NCBI RefSeq assembly: GCF_001542415.1
Contig: NZ_LNCU01000034.1
Coordinates: 97,673-150,682 of the forward strand
Direction: 5' to 3'
Source of the DNA: Bradyrhizobium macuxiense
GTDB taxonomy: Bacteria > Pseudomonadota > Alphaproteobacteria > Rhizobiales > Xanthobacteraceae
DNA length: 53,010 bases
Part shown: positions 43,190-51,540 of the stretch, piece after piece
How the letters are laid out: every line of letters begins with the position of its first letter
Position numbering within the stretch: position 1 is the first letter of the stretch
Notes under the pieces: model-generated
What the model was told of the DNA's origin: nothing
What the model saw: the letters and a program-made list of their open reading frames with translations, nothing else
The model's database searches: none
Translations under genes and position numbers: made by a program

Positions 43190-44650
43190 CATCAAGCCGA
43201 TCACGATGGTCGCGAGCACGGCCACCACGATGTTGAGCAGCAGCGCGCCAAAGCCGACGTAGAAGGAGTAGCTGGCATCGCCGAGCGAGATGCTGGCGAG
43301 CGGCTTCAGCCCGTTGTGCCACGCTGTCCACGTTCCCCAGCCGATGCCGACCGCCCAGCCGAGCAGTAGTCCGCCGCCGCGGAACCAGTTGGTGAACAGG
43401 CCGAACACCAGCGCCGGCAGCGTCTGCACGATCCAGAGGCCGCCGAGCAGTTGCAGGTCGAGCGCAAATTGCGTCGGCAGGAACAGGATGAAGGCGAGCG
43501 CGCCGACCTTCACCACCAGCGAGGTGATCTTGGCGACCGCCGCCTCGCCGGCATGGGAAATGTCCGGATTGACATAGGACTTCCAGACATTGCGGGTGAA
43601 CAGATTGGCGGCGCCGATGCTCATCACCGCCGCCGGCACCAGCGCGCCGATCGCGATCGCGGAGAAGGCGAAGCCGGCAAACCATTCAGGGAACAGCTCC
43701 TTGAACAGCATCGGCACCACGTCGTTCGGCGACGCCACCTTGATATGGGCGGCATGGGCCATGTAGCCCAGCAGCGCGATCAGCCCGAGCAGAACCGTAT
43801 AGGCCGGTAACAGGATCGCGTTCTTGCGGATGGTGTCCGCCGACTTCGAGGCGAACACGCCGGTCAGCGTGTGCGGATACATGAAGGCGGCGAGTGCCGA
43901 TCCCAGCGCCAATGTCGCGTAAGGCAGATACTGCCCGGGCTTCAGGGTCAATCCGGTAGCGCCGCCCTTCGCCGTGAAGGCGTCGTTGGCGGCGGCGAAC
44001 ACTGCGGCGTAGCCGCCGAGCTTGGTCGGCACCACGACCACGGCCGTCAGCACCACGATGTAGATCATGATGTCCTTCACGAAGGCGATCAGCGCCGGAG
44101 CGCGCAGGCCGGAGCTATAGGTGTAGAGCGCGAGGATCACGAAAGCCGCGACGATCGGCAGCTCGCCGGAGAGCCCCATCGCCTTGATCACGACCTCCAT
44201 GCCGATCAGCTGCAGCGCGATATAGGGCATGGTCGCGACGATGCCGGTCAGTGCCACCGCGAGCTCGAGGCTGCGCGAACCATAGGCGCCCTGGACGACG
44301 TCGGCGGCGGTGACGTGGCCGGCGGCATGCGCCTTCTTCCACAACAGCGGCATCACCGCGAACACGAAGGGATAGACGATGATGGTGTAGGGCAGCGCAA
44401 AGAAGCCGTAGGCGCCGACCGCATAGACCAGCGCCGGCACCGCGATCACGGTGTAGGCGGTGTAGAAATCCCCGCCGACCAGAAACCAGGTGATCCAGGT
44501 GCCGAACTGGCGGCCGCCGAGCCCCCATTCGTCGAGATGCTCATTGACCGGCCCGGATTTCCAGCGCGCGGCGACGAAGCCCATCACGGTAACGAGTGCG
44601 AAGAAGAAGATGAAAATGGCGAGGGCGACCCACGCGATATGATCGGTCAT
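43154..44650 (-). CDS. mctP: Sodium:solute symporter, monocarboxylate permease MctP-like
   Basis: 498 residues with about 13 hydrophobic helices, the SSS-family topology. The early EHLDEWGLGGRQFGTWITWFLVGGDFYTAYT segment and the GALVPAAVMSIGAANLFTRN stretch are typical. In rhizobia MctP takes up lactate, pyruvate and similar monocarboxylates, and also alanine. It follows the DUF3311 gene by nine bases, the standard pairing for this transporter group. Its stop lies inside the end of the convergent oxidoreductase gene. Confidence 0.88.
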   Translation of the reverse strand: MTDHIAWVALAIFIFFFALVTVMGFVAARWKSGPVNEHLDEWGLGGRQFGTWITWFLVGGDFYTAYTVIAVPALVYAVGAYGFFALPYTIIVYPFVFAVMPLLWKKAHAAGHVTAADVVQGAYGSRSLELAVALTGIVATMPYIALQLIGMEVVIKAMGLSGELPIVAAFVILALYTYSSGLRAPALIAFVKDIMIYIVVLTAVVVVPTKLGGYAAVFAAANDAFTAKGGATGLTLKPGQYLPYATLALGSALAAFMYPHTLTGVFASKSADTIRKNAILLPAYTVLLGLIALLGYMAHAAHIKVASPNDVVPMLFKELFPEWFAGFAFSAIAIGALVPAAVMSIGAANLFTRNVWKSYVNPDISHAGEAAVAKITSLVVKVGALAFILFLPTQFALDLQLLGGLWIVQTLPALVFGLFTNWFRGGGLLLGWAVGIGWGTWTAWHNGLKPLASISLGDASYSFYVGFGALLLNIVVAVLATIVIGLMSPAKRGAAVGS

Positions 44651-44659
44651 ATCGTCCCC

Positions 44660-44845
44660 TCACCGCGTCTCGTCGGAATCGGGCGTGCGGCTGCGATAGA
44701 CCAGCCAGATCAGGAGCGAGGTGATCGGCACCCAGGCAAACTGGTACCAGTAGAAGAAGGGAAAGCCGAGCAGCGACGGCTCGACGAAATTATAGAACGG
44801 CACCCATAGCAAGCCGACAAACGGCAGCAGCAACAACATCCACAT
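44660..44845 (-). CDS. DUF3311 small membrane protein, partner of the symporter
   Basis: 61 residues with two membrane helices (LLLLPFVGLLWVPFYN and the YQFAWVPITSLLIWLVY region) and a charged C-terminus. It matches DUF3311 proteins encoded just upstream of SSS-family monocarboxylate symporters, and the nine-base gap to mctP supports a joint complex. ATG 44845. Confidence 0.88.
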   Translation of the reverse strand: MWMLLLLPFVGLLWVPFYNFVEPSLLGFPFFYWYQFAWVPITSLLIWLVYRSRTPDSDETR

Positions 44846-45077
44846 GACAGGCTCCAGCCTCGGCCGGCTCGATCGGCCGGCACTCCTGATTCTCGATTCT
44901 CGGCCGATTTACGAACCTGTTCGATGCAAGGCAATCGGAATTGGCCGTATTGCGTTGCGATACCAGACATTGTGATCGCGTGCGGGCCGATCCTCCTGTC
45001 CTCGGAATGAGGACAGCCAACCACTGAACGAGCAGGTACAATTCCACCCGCGCTGCTGCATTTCAGAGGAGACCGTC

Positions 45078-46598
45078 ATGGATCACAGCCCATTATTGCT
45101 CGGTTCGGCCATCGTCAATTTCGTGCTGGCGGCAACGCCATTCATCGCGGCGGCGGCCGCGCAACCGGCGATCAATCTCGACCAGCTCACCGCGACGCAG
45201 GCCGCGGCCGATGTGTGCGCAGGCAAGATCACCAGCAAGGCCCTCACCGCGGCGGCGCTGGCGCGCGCCAAGGAGCTGAGCAGGCTCAACGCCTTCATCA
45301 CGCTGGACGAGGCCGGCGCCATGAAGGCCGCGGAGGCGTTCGACGCCGGCCGCAGGGAGGGCGAATGCAAGCCGCTCGGCGGCGTGCCTGTCGTGATCAA
45401 GGACAACATCGAAGTGGCCGGCCTGCCCGCGAGCGCAGGCACGCCGGCGCTGAAATCCTACGTGCCAGCCAATGACGCGCCTGTCGCCGCGAAGCTCCGC
45501 GAGGCCGGCGCCATCATCATCGGCAAGACCAACATGCACGAGCTCGCGTTCGGCATTTCCGGCTACAACACCGCGTTCAAGACGAGTTCCGAATTCGGCG
45601 TGCGCAATGCCTACGATGTCGCGAAGATCGCCGGCGGCTCGTCGTCGGGCACGGGAGCCGCGATCGGCGCGCGGATCGTCACCGCGGGCCTCGGCACCGA
45701 CACCGGCGGCTCGGTGCGCATCCCCTGCGCGGTGAACGGTTGCGCCTCGCTGCGGCCGACGGTCGGACGCTATCCGCAAGGCGGCATCGCGCCGATCTCG
45801 CACACCCGCGACACCGCGGGCCCGATGGCCGCAACGATCGCCGACGTGGCGCTACTCGATCGCGTGCTGGCCGGTGGCAGCCCGGTGGCGCCGGCCAACC
45901 TGAAGGAGGTGCGGATCGGCGTCGCCAAGCCGCTGCTCGCCAATCTCGACGGCGACACCGACGCCGCGTTCCGCGCGGCGCTCGACCAGTTGACCGCGCA
46001 AGGCGTCACCGTGGTCGAGGTCGAGATGGACAAGCTCGGCGAACTGAACAACCAGGTCGGCTTTCCTCTCGCGCTTTACGAGGCCTATGACGACATGGTC
46101 GCCTACCTCAAGCACACCGGCACCGGCATCACGATCGAAGCGCTGGCCAGGGAGATCGCGAGCCCGGACGTCAAGGGCACCTATGACGGGCTGGTGATCC
46201 CGCGCAAGCTGCCGGGTCCCGACAACACCGTGGTCGACGCCAAGCCGATCTACGAGGCCGCGATGACAACGGCGCGGCCGGCGCTACAGGCGCTCTATCG
46301 CGACACCTTCACCGGCAACAAGCTCGATGCCATCGTCTTCCCGACGGTGCCGAAGGTCGCGATCGACTCCAATCCGGATGCATCGAGCCTCGCCAATTTC
46401 GGCCTGTTCATCCAGAACACCGATCCCGGCAGCAATGCCGGCCTGCCCGGCATCCAGCTCCCGATCGCGCTTGGCGCATCGAGCAAGTTGCCGGTCGGCC
46501 TCGAGCTGGACGGCCCCGCCGGCAGCGACACGAGGCTGCTCGCGATCGGCATGGCGATGGAAAAGGTGTTCGGCCGGCTGCCCGCGCCGGGGAAGTAG
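45078..46598 (+). CDS. Exported amidase-signature-family enzyme
   Basis: 506 residues. Residues 1-28 look like a signal peptide (ending AAAAAQ). The amidase signature domain has the catalytic Lys in VVIKDN, the cis-Ser in GGSSSGT, and the nucleophile Ser in GTDTGGSVRIP. Indoleacetamide hydrolases and other amidases share this pattern; the nearby indolepyruvate enzyme makes an aromatic amide plausible, but the export signal is unusual for indoleacetamide hydrolase. AGAGGAG lies upstream of ATG 45078. Confidence 0.87.
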   Translation: MDHSPLLLGSAIVNFVLAATPFIAAAAAQPAINLDQLTATQAAADVCAGKITSKALTAAALARAKELSRLNAFITLDEAGAMKAAEAFDAGRREGECKPLGGVPVVIKDNIEVAGLPASAGTPALKSYVPANDAPVAAKLREAGAIIIGKTNMHELAFGISGYNTAFKTSSEFGVRNAYDVAKIAGGSSSGTGAAIGARIVTAGLGTDTGGSVRIPCAVNGCASLRPTVGRYPQGGIAPISHTRDTAGPMAATIADVALLDRVLAGGSPVAPANLKEVRIGVAKPLLANLDGDTDAAFRAALDQLTAQGVTVVEVEMDKLGELNNQVGFPLALYEAYDDMVAYLKHTGTGITIEALAREIASPDVKGTYDGLVIPRKLPGPDNTVVDAKPIYEAAMTTARPALQALYRDTFTGNKLDAIVFPTVPKVAIDSNPDASSLANFGLFIQNTDPGSNAGLPGIQLPIALGASSKLPVGLELDGPAGSDTRLLAIGMAMEKVFGRLPAPGK

Positions 46599-46653
46599 GT
46601 CACGCTAACAAGCACGCGTCACCTCGCCCTGCTTGCGGAGAGAAGGAGAGGGG

Positions 46654-46878
46654 CTAATGCCTCGGAAACAAGCTCGCGACGCCGCTGCGGCGGCGGACGC
46701 CGAGTTTCTGGAAGATGCGCGCGATGTGGGTGCGCACGGTCGACGGCTCGACCTGCAAGCGGTGCGCGATCTCCTTGTCGCTGGGATCATCGGCGATCAT
46801 CCGGGCGATCTCGAATTCACGCACCGAGAGCCTCAAGACCGGCGACGTGCCGCCCCTACTCCGCCTTGATGCCGGCAT
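46654..46878 (-). CDS. LuxR-type HTH stub, possible remnant
   Basis: 74 residues at most, almost all a LuxR/GerE helix-turn-helix: LSVREFEIARMIADDPSDKEIAHRLQVEPSTVRTHIARIF. No sensor or receiver domain precedes it; the frame begins inside the last 23 bases of the Bug-type gene, and starting after that gene's stop leaves TTG or GTG codons. It may be a remnant of a larger regulator cut off by that neighbour, or a genuine small DNA-binding protein. The same-strand overlap suggests co-transcription. Confidence 0.6.
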   Translation of the reverse strand: MPASRRSRGGTSPVLRLSVREFEIARMIADDPSDKEIAHRLQVEPSTVRTHIARIFQKLGVRRRSGVASLFPRH

Positions 46879-47827
46879 CCTCGATCACCTTGCGCCAGCG
46901 CGCCTCTTCGCCGGAGAAGTAGCGGTCGAGCTGAGCCGGGGGCGCGGCCACCATCACGAGGCCCTCGTTGACGCCAAGCTTCTTGAAGGCGTCCGACTGC
47001 ACCGCCTTCGCAGCCGATTTGTTCAGGCGATCGATGATATCAGGCGGCGTGTTTGCGGGCGCGTAAAGGCCGTACCAGGATTCCGCGGCGTAGCCCGGGA
47101 CACCCGCTTCCGACACGGTCGGCAATTGCGCGAACGACGCCGAGCGCTCGGCCGAGGTCACCGCGATCGCGCGCAGCTGCCCGGACTCGACCAGCGACGC
47201 GCAGCTTGCCACCGTGGTGAACATCACCTGGATCTGGCAGCCGAGCAGATCGGTGATCGCGGGCGCTGCGCCCTTGTACGGAACGGTGGTCAGGTTGACC
47301 CGGGCCAGATGCTTGAACAACTCGCCGGCGAGATGCGCCGAGGTGCCGGTGCCGTAGGTCCCGTAGGAGAGCTTCTCCGGATCGGCCTTCGCCGCCGCGA
47401 TCAGGTCAGCGATCGACTTGATCGGCGAGGCCGGATTGACCACGACCACGTTGAAGGAGCGCGCGACCAGCGCGACGGGTGTAAAATCCTTATGTGGATC
47501 GTAGGGCAGCTTGCTGTAAAGGCTCGGATTGACCGCGTTCGCAAACGTCGCCATCAGCAGCGTGTAACCATCGGGCGCACTGGCCGCGACGCTCTGCGTG
47601 CCGATGATGGTGCCCGCCCCCGGCTTGTTCTCGATGATGACGGTGACGCCGAGATCCTTCTGCATCTCCTGCGCCAGCGTGCGGGCGACCACATCGGTGC
47701 TGCCGCCCGGCGCGAACGGCACCACGATCTTGACGACGTGGTCGGGATAGGCGGCGAACGCTGGTGATTGCAGCAGCGCATTTGCTGCGATCGCGAACAG
47801 GATGAATGTCAGATAGCGCAACATCAT
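46856..47827 (-). CDS. Bug-family (tripartite tricarboxylate type) solute-binding protein
   Basis: 323 residues from ATG 47827 (adjacent ATG 47824). The signal peptide ends near AFAAYP. The mature protein has VKIVVPFAPGGSTDVVAR, IIENKPGAGTIIGT and YGTYGTGTSAHLAGELF, hallmarks of Bug binding proteins, which bind carboxylates, amides or aromatics in the periplasm. No TctA/TctB membrane genes are seen, which is common for Bug orphans. It is followed by the HTH stub with an overlap. Confidence 0.9.
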   Translation of the reverse strand: MMLRYLTFILFAIAANALLQSPAFAAYPDHVVKIVVPFAPGGSTDVVARTLAQEMQKDLGVTVIIENKPGAGTIIGTQSVAASAPDGYTLLMATFANAVNPSLYSKLPYDPHKDFTPVALVARSFNVVVVNPASPIKSIADLIAAAKADPEKLSYGTYGTGTSAHLAGELFKHLARVNLTTVPYKGAAPAITDLLGCQIQVMFTTVASCASLVESGQLRAIAVTSAERSASFAQLPTVSEAGVPGYAAESWYGLYAPANTPPDIIDRLNKSAAKAVQSDAFKKLGVNEGLVMVAAPPAQLDRYFSGEEARWRKVIEDAGIKAE

Positions 47828-47988
47828 CGGGAGGCCCCCGGCTGCAAGTACGCCCTTCACATAGCCGGGCCTTTCATACACGCGTGCGCCATGCAAGGGG
47901 CGACGAGCGGTCATGACGCGATACGCACATGCATTGCATCAAGCCATCGACTAGCATTCGCGCCAACAAGACCATTGGGGAGGATCGC

Positions 47989-49074
47989 ATGAGGCACTGG
48001 CTCGCCGGATTGATGCTGCTGGTGGCGCCGCAGGTGTTTACGCATCAGGCGTTCGCGCAGCATGCCGTTCCGACCATCGCCTTCGAGTCGGTGCCCAATC
48101 CGCTCAAGCTGCCACCGAACATGTATTTCGGCGAGGCCACCGGGGTCTCGGTCAATTCCAAAGGGCATGTCTTCGTGCTGTCGCGCGGCAACACCAGCGG
48201 CCCGGCCTACGCCGCGGCGGCTGCGCAACTGCTCGAATTCAACGCGCAGGGCACATTTGTCCGGGAGATCGGCAAGAACCTCTATGCCTGGTCGTTCGGC
48301 CATTCCGTGAAGATCGATCCTCATGACAATATCTGGGTGACCGACAAGGGCTCGGACATGGTCATCAAGTTCGATCCCGCCGGCCGCGTCGTCATGGTGT
48401 TCGGCCGCAAGCAGGAGGCCTCCGACGAGGACACCGCGCCGCTGAAGCATCCGAAGCCGCCGCTGCCGGCAGAGGACGGCCGCTTCCGCCAGGTCACCGA
48501 CGTTGCCTGGGACAAGGCCGGCAACACCTATATCAGCGACGGCTACATCAATTCGCGTGTCGCCAAGGTGGACAAGAACGGCAACTGGCTGAAGTCATGG
48601 GGCGAGCGGGGCACGGAGCCCGGCCAGTTCAACACGCCGCATTCAATCGCAACCGACGCCGACGGCAATGTCTACGTCGCCGATCGCGGCAACCATCGCA
48701 TCCAGGTGTTCGACGGCGGCGGCAAGTTCCTGCGCCAGATCGTGATCGACGTGCCGGTGCCGCCCGACGCCAGGCCCGCGATCGGCAAGATCCCTGATGA
48801 GGCGATGGTCGCGGGCGGCACGTTCGCGCCGGGATCGCCCTGGGCGATCTGCATCACTCCGCCGCCGCACCAGGTGCTGTACTCATCCGACGCCTGGCCC
48901 GGCCGCATCTACAAGCTCTCGCTCGACGGCAAGGTGCTCGGCATGCTCGGACAATCCGGCAAGCAGTTGAAACAGTTCGGCTGGGTCCACGCGATCGCCT
49001 GTCCGTCGGAGAACGAGCTCTACGTCGCCGAGCTCCTGAATTGGCGCGTGCAGAAGCTGTTGCTCAAGCCATGA
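47989..49074 (+). CDS. Secreted NHL-repeat beta-propeller protein
   Basis: 361 residues with a signal peptide (1-23, ending AFAQ). The body contains several NHL-type repeats, clear in DPHDNIWVTDKGSDMVIKFD, TPHSIATDADGNVYVADRG and NHRIQVFD, which form a beta-propeller as in the lyase part of peptidyl-amidating monooxygenases. It may bind or act on a ligand in the periplasm; no enzymatic residue set is certain. GGGGAGGATC lies just before ATG 47989. It is divergent from the Bug-type gene. Confidence 0.87.
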   Translation: MRHWLAGLMLLVAPQVFTHQAFAQHAVPTIAFESVPNPLKLPPNMYFGEATGVSVNSKGHVFVLSRGNTSGPAYAAAAAQLLEFNAQGTFVREIGKNLYAWSFGHSVKIDPHDNIWVTDKGSDMVIKFDPAGRVVMVFGRKQEASDEDTAPLKHPKPPLPAEDGRFRQVTDVAWDKAGNTYISDGYINSRVAKVDKNGNWLKSWGERGTEPGQFNTPHSIATDADGNVYVADRGNHRIQVFDGGGKFLRQIVIDVPVPPDARPAIGKIPDEAMVAGGTFAPGSPWAICITPPPHQVLYSSDAWPGRIYKLSLDGKVLGMLGQSGKQLKQFGWVHAIACPSENELYVAELLNWRVQKLLLKP

Positions 49075-49142
49075 GGCCGTAGAGTGGGAAAAGCCCAAGC
49101 GTGCCCACCAGCGCGAGCACGACACTCGATTGTGGAGACGGC

Positions 49143-49742
49143 TCACGGCTTGACGTAAGTCCAGCCATGCTCCTCCAGTTGCATGATGTGGATGACGCCA
49201 GACTTGACCACTTGGGCCTGGGAAATGATCGGAATGTCCTTGTTCTCGGCCTTGTGCATGTTCTCCTGGGTGTTGCCGCAGGCCTTGTAGGAAATCTCCG
49301 GTGTGCTCAGCGCCATTGTCTCGATCCGCGCCTTCACGGGCGAGGTGTCATCGCGCAGCATATGCAGGCCCGGCCCGAACGTGACCACCTCGATCTTCAC
49401 CTGCTCACCGATCTCCTTGTAATATTGCGCAACGTTCATCGCGTTGTTGAGAGCGAGATTCATCGCGGCAGGATCATTGGTATTGACCTGCAGGATCAGC
49501 CGGTGCTCCTTTTTCTTTGCAGCAGCCTCTGTCGCGAGCGCAAGGGCGGAACGCTTATTCGTTTGCACGGCGGCCGTGGACTTTGCAGACGGCTTGGCTA
49601 CCTGCATCCTTATGGTGGTATGAGGCTTCGACGTCAGTATCAACGGCCGCTCGGCATCCTGCGCCGCGGACAAAGCCGTGGAGACCACGAGCGCGATCGC
49701 GCCCGTCATTGCTGTTGCCGCGATATGCCCACACTTGCTCAT
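49143..49742 (-). CDS. Secreted DsrE-family protein
   Basis: 199 residues. A signal peptide spans about residues 1-28, a Lys/Ala-rich linker follows to ~75, then a DsrE/YchN-like domain: LILQVNTNDPAAMNLALNNAMNVAQYY, VEVVTFGPGLHML-like core (seen as IEVVTFGPGLHML), and a Cys in YKACGNT at the usual conserved position. DsrE-like proteins move sulfur or act as small scaffolds. GGGAGG lies nine bases before ATG 49742. It is the last gene of the minus-strand cluster. Confidence 0.82.
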   Translation of the reverse strand: MSKCGHIAATAMTGAIALVVSTALSAAQDAERPLILTSKPHTTIRMQVAKPSAKSTAAVQTNKRSALALATEAAAKKKEHRLILQVNTNDPAAMNLALNNAMNVAQYYKEIGEQVKIEVVTFGPGLHMLRDDTSPVKARIETMALSTPEISYKACGNTQENMHKAENKDIPIISQAQVVKSGVIHIMQLEEHGWTYVKP

Positions 49743-49775
49743 CGTCCACCTCCCTCGAAGTGCGCTACACCTTGA

Positions 49776-50411
49776 TTATCGGTCATTGGGCTTGGCGACG
49801 GCGTGCGGCCATTTGCACGTGGCACCGATCCTTGCCCGCAATGTTTCCAGCCCGTGGAGTGAGAAGACTCCGTCCAGCTCGCGTCCCTTCTGCGGCAGCA
49901 GCCGCACCGCGAGTTCCCCGTCGGCCGGAAGCGACAGCAGCAGAGCGACGGCGTCACCTTTGAATGCGACGCCGTCGCCAAATGCTGGCACGCCGCCCGC
50001 GAGCTGTACCGACTGACCGCCATTGACGCGATAGGAAATCAAGTAGTCGTCGCCACGACCGGCGGTGACGGATCCGGTGACGGCGAGTTCCGTGCGTCCG
50101 CCGCGGCAGCGAATCGCAAGCTGCATCGGCGGCCCGCCCGCGTCCCTGCTTGACGAGGTCGTGGCGGTGGCAATCGGCGAATAGTCGATGGGCGACGTCG
50201 TCTCTGTGACGACCCAGTTATCGCCCGCCAGCGCCAGCTGCAGCGGAGGCGTTGCGCGACGCGGCAGCTTGTCGAGGCACTCCGACCGGTCTGTCCATTG
50301 CATCAGCGAGCAGCCAGGAGACTGCGGCGTCGGTTCGCTCGCTCCTTGCGCTGACGCAATGCAGTTTGCGACCGCGAGTGCAACGGCGAACGGGAAGGTT
50401 GCCGCCTTCAT
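49776..50411 (-). CDS. VasI-like (type VI secretion-associated) periplasmic protein
   Basis: 211 residues. A signal peptide (~1-23) is followed by an early Cys pair (GCSLMQW and SECLDKL), then the pattern known from VasI proteins: NWVVTETTSPIDYSP, a PMQLAIRCRGGRTEL strand set, and a C-terminal FSLHGLETLRARIGATCKWP. VasI is found with type VI secretion genes, yet none are visible here. ATG 50411 overlaps the stop of the TAXI gene (ATGA), so translation is coupled. Confidence 0.7.
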   Translation of the reverse strand: MKAATFPFAVALAVANCIASAQGASEPTPQSPGCSLMQWTDRSECLDKLPRRATPPLQLALAGDNWVVTETTSPIDYSPIATATTSSSRDAGGPPMQLAIRCRGGRTELAVTGSVTAGRGDDYLISYRVNGGQSVQLAGGVPAFGDGVAFKGDAVALLLSLPADGELAVRLLPQKGRELDGVFSLHGLETLRARIGATCKWPHAVAKPNDR

Positions 50412-51475
50412 TGCGATGCCCGGCTTCCGTGCGCGTGACTATCGAGCCAGGCCTGCGCCGCTGGGAAGCGCGCAAGCCCTGGGACCGATCCGGCGAGATT
50501 GATCGACTTCCATTTCGGATCGAAGCCGGGTCCCTGCAGCTTGTCGAGCCGCGAGAACAGATGTTCGACAAAGCGCGCCACGCGCGCATAGCGGTTCGAG
50601 CTGGTCGGCCAATTGAAGGCAACCAGCGCGGTGGGCACGGCGATCGTCTCCACGCGTTCGCCCGGCTTGATCAGGTTGGGATAGTCGGCCGCCTCGAGGC
50701 TGGAGGGAAGATAGTAGTCTTCCAGCTTGTTGTTGTATGGAACGGGCAGGAACTTGAAGCCCGGCTCGAACCGACCGCGCACGAAGGCACCGACCGGCTT
50801 GGATGTGATGAACACCACCGCCGCCATGCCGCCCTCGCCCTTGCGCATCTGCTCCAACGCGATCGGATGCGGGATGAAAGTCTTCTCGACGTCGAGACCG
50901 AGACGAGAGAAGATCAGCGGTCCCGAATAGGCTGCGGCGGTGCCGAGCGTATTGAAATTCACCTTCTTGCCTACGAGGTCGTTGAGGCTTTGAATTTCCG
51001 GCCGTACGAAGACGTGCAGCTCGGAAGGGAACAGGTTGAGCACGTAGGCGATCTTGTGCTGAATGTTCGGCACCTGGTTTTTGTACTCGTCGAGCGAATC
51101 GGAGTTGATGATCGCGGCATCGATGCCGCGCAGGTAGAGGAGCGAATTGACGTTTTCCGTCGGTCCGCGTGTCACGACCGGCAGGACATGCAGATTGTCG
51201 CCGTCGTCGACCACGCGAGCCATTTCCGTGGCGAAGCGGATCGGCGCGCCATCCAACAGACCGCCGGCGAGGCCGACCGTCCAGGCGTTGATGGTCTCGA
51301 TTGGCTTTGCGGTCCCGGTCTGCTGCGATTGTCGTGGCGAACGATGCCGCTGCGCATCGGCACTCTGCGTACGAACGTGCTTCGTTTGCGCACCCACCAG
51401 AGCGGGCTGAACGGCAAGGAACGCAGACAGTGCTGCGAACACGAGCAACGTCCGTGATCCTACACATTTGTTCAT
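50408..51475 (-). CDS. TAXI-family TRAP transporter solute-binding protein
   Basis: 355 residues. The signal peptide is about residues 1-29; the mature N-terminus is a Gln/Arg-rich low-complexity stretch to ~60, then the TAXI/NMT1-like binding fold, with AWTVGLAGGLLDGAPIRFATEMA, RGPTENVNSLLYLRGIDAAI and GKKVNFNTLGTAAAYSG. TAXI proteins feed fused TRAP permeases, but no permease gene is present in the window. AGGAG lies eight bases before ATG 51475. Confidence 0.87.
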   Translation of the reverse strand: MNKCVGSRTLLVFAALSAFLAVQPALVGAQTKHVRTQSADAQRHRSPRQSQQTGTAKPIETINAWTVGLAGGLLDGAPIRFATEMARVVDDGDNLHVLPVVTRGPTENVNSLLYLRGIDAAIINSDSLDEYKNQVPNIQHKIAYVLNLFPSELHVFVRPEIQSLNDLVGKKVNFNTLGTAAAYSGPLIFSRLGLDVEKTFIPHPIALEQMRKGEGGMAAVVFITSKPVGAFVRGRFEPGFKFLPVPYNNKLEDYYLPSSLEAADYPNLIKPGERVETIAVPTALVAFNWPTSSNRYARVARFVEHLFSRLDKLQGPGFDPKWKSINLAGSVPGLARFPAAQAWLDSHAHGSRASQ

Positions 51476-51540
51476 CGACCAACTCCTACATTCGACGACG
51501 CACTCGCGACGCCGCGCATCGTGTCGATCTCCAACCGGCG

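Noticed and set aside
49776..50411. A type VI secretion locus based on the VasI-like protein
   Set aside because: No Tss sheath, tube, VgrG or ATPase genes are visible on either side.
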